The notes beneath the pieces are model-generated. The model ran no database searches. It was not told where the DNA came from and saw only the letters and a program-made list of their open reading frames with translations. The position numbers and the translations under genes were made by a program. Below are positions 4,364 to 5,378 of a DNA stretch of 5,378 bases, piece by piece. The stretch is from NCBI GenBank assembly GCA_023264135.1, contig JALQSZ010000118.1, forward strand, positions 1 through 5,378, read 5' to 3'. Within the stretch, counting starts at the first letter, position 1. Each line of letters starts with the position of its first letter. Origin of the DNA: Acidimicrobiales bacterium (GTDB lineage: Bacteria > Actinomycetota > Acidimicrobiia > Acidimicrobiales > Acidimicrobilacustridaceae).

Positions 4364-5378
4364 GTGTTGAACCGACTTGATCTTCGTGGACGTTCCGGCA
4401 ACGAACTCGTTGCCGATCTTCCGCGACCAGATCCAGCCGGCGAAGGCCCAACCGATGCCGTTCGGGCGATCATCGCCGAGGTTCGATCCGGTGGCGATGC
4501 TGCGGTGCGCAACCTCACGAAGAAATTTGATGGCGTCGATATCGACGACTCGCGCGTGAGTCGAGCAGAACTCGAAGCCGCTCTCGCCTCGATCCCGTCG
4601 GAGCTTGCCGATGCACTCAAAGAGGCTGCAGCGGCCGTGCGCGAGTTTCATGTTGCACAGGTCCGGGCCGATCACACCGTTGTCCGCGGCGGCATCTCGG
4701 TAACGGGCCGCTCGGTACCAGTTGATCGTGCGGGTTGTTATGTGCCTGGTGGTCGTGGTGTGTACCCCTCGTCGGTACTCATGACCGTGATTCCTGCCCA
4801 GGTCGCGGGTGTTCCTGAAATCGTGTTGTGCGTTCCTCCGGATCGCGAAACGGGCCGTATCGCGCCCGCCACGCTTGCCGCAGCCGCCATTGCCGGCGCC
4901 GATGAAGTTCGCGCCATTGGTGGCGCGCAGGCCATAGCGGCGATGGCCTACGGAACCGAATCGTTGCGAGCTGTCGATGTCATTGCCGGACCTGGAAACG
5001 CGTTTGTTGCGATCGCCAAGCGTGAAGTTGCCGGTCGTGTCGGCGTGCCGATGGCGTTTGCAGGGCCGTCGGAAATTGTGGTCGTGGCCGACAACACTGC
5101 GCCGACAGATTTCGTTGCGATCGATCTCATGGTGCAAGCGGAACACGGCCCTGATGGACTCGCATGGTTTGTGACCTGGGACGAAGCCGTCGCCGATGCA
5201 GTCGATGAATCGTTAGCACGACTCGTTGCGCAAGCGCCGCGGCGAGCAGAGATCGAATCCACCTTTGCCTCCGGTGGTTTCTGCGCGCTTGTTGATTCCC
5301 CTGAGGCCGCGATCGAGGTCGTGAATCACATCGCGGCAGAACATGTTGAGGTCATCACCGCCGATGCTGCGTCTCTCG
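4364..5378 (+). CDS. hisD: Histidinol dehydrogenase, 3'-truncated by the window
   Basis: HisD carries out the last two steps of histidine synthesis, oxidising L-histidinol through the aldehyde to L-histidine with two NAD and a zinc ion. The 338 codons present are about four fifths of the usual 430-440 aa. Recognisable parts are LNRLDLRG at the N-terminus, GCYVPGGRG (124-132), IGGAQAIAAMAYGTES, AGPGNAF (208-214), AGPSE (233-237), the zinc-site stretch QAEH (Gln258 and His261, corresponding to E. coli Gln259 and His262) and the catalytic pair Glu326-His327. The remaining zinc ligands (E. coli Asp360 and His419) would lie beyond the edge. GTG 4364 is chosen over TTG 4367 by the TAGCGT box ending 8 bases before it and because the N-terminus aligns with the family. 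It probably begins a his operon running out of the window. Confidence 0.96.
   Translation, partial: MLNRLDLRGRSGNELVADLPRPDPAGEGPTDAVRAIIAEVRSGGDAAVRNLTKKFDGVDIDDSRVSRAELEAALASIPSELADALKEAAAAVREFHVAQVRADHTVVRGGISVTGRSVPVDRAGCYVPGGRGVYPSSVLMTVIPAQVAGVPEIVLCVPPDRETGRIAPATLAAAAIAGADEVRAIGGAQAIAAMAYGTESLRAVDVIAGPGNAFVAIAKREVAGRVGVPMAFAGPSEIVVVADNTAPTDFVAIDLMVQAEHGPDGLAWFVTWDEAVADAVDESLARLVAQAPRRAEIESTFASGGFCALVDSPEAAIEVVNHIAAEHVEVITADAASL

Noticed and set aside
4349..5146. Minus-strand open frame of 265 codons
   Set aside because: It lies opposite hisD, whose motifs are unmistakable; the product is rich in Arg, His and Asn without recognisable domains.

Overview
The window looks like a housekeeping stretch of an actinobacterial chromosome. 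The mycothiol-synthase-like acetyltransferase points to Actinomycetota, because mycothiol is essentially confined to that phylum. The moderately GC-rich sequence, many GTG starts, TAnnnT -10 boxes placed almost on the start codons, and this mix of genes would suit Acidimicrobiia or a relative. That finer placement is inference. No phage, transposon, CRISPR or defence module is visible.

Left part (1-1463): two minus-strand genes, a four-helix membrane protein (229-594) and the N-terminus of a FadD-type acyl-CoA synthetase (1-222, running off the edge), are separated by 6 bases and are probably one operon. They diverge from a plus-strand sugar-phosphate nucleotidyltransferase (615-1463) across only 20 bases.

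Middle part (1388-3787): a minus-strand pair, a short single-GNAT mycothiol synthase (mshD, 2482-3102) and the 23S rRNA/tRNA methyltransferase rlmN (1388-2485), shares a 4-base GTGA stop/start overlap. The rlmN ribosome binding site and start lie inside a perfect 7-bp hairpin. The 3' end of rlmN overlaps the nucleotidyltransferase gene convergently by 76 bases. mshD diverges from endonuclease III (nth, 3146-3787); the 43-base gap holds a perfect 9-bp inverted repeat whose two arms each supply a TAGGGT -10 box, one per gene.

Right part (3788-5378): after nth comes a probable small RNA (about 3880-3976) made of two short hairpins with related C-rich loops and a strong intrinsic terminator, preceded by a TATGTT -10 box. 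Then follow an unrecognised 81-aa helical protein with a clear Shine-Dalgarno (4067-4312) and hisD (4364 to the edge), whose catalytic core is intact as far as it is visible.

The enzymes serve separate housekeeping jobs: lipid activation, cell-surface or nucleotide-sugar supply, translation accuracy, thiol redox, base-excision repair and histidine synthesis. The most unusual content is at the junctions: the candidate small RNA, the coupling hairpin, the symmetric divergent promoter and the recurrent leaderless-type promoter motif TAGSGTCC.
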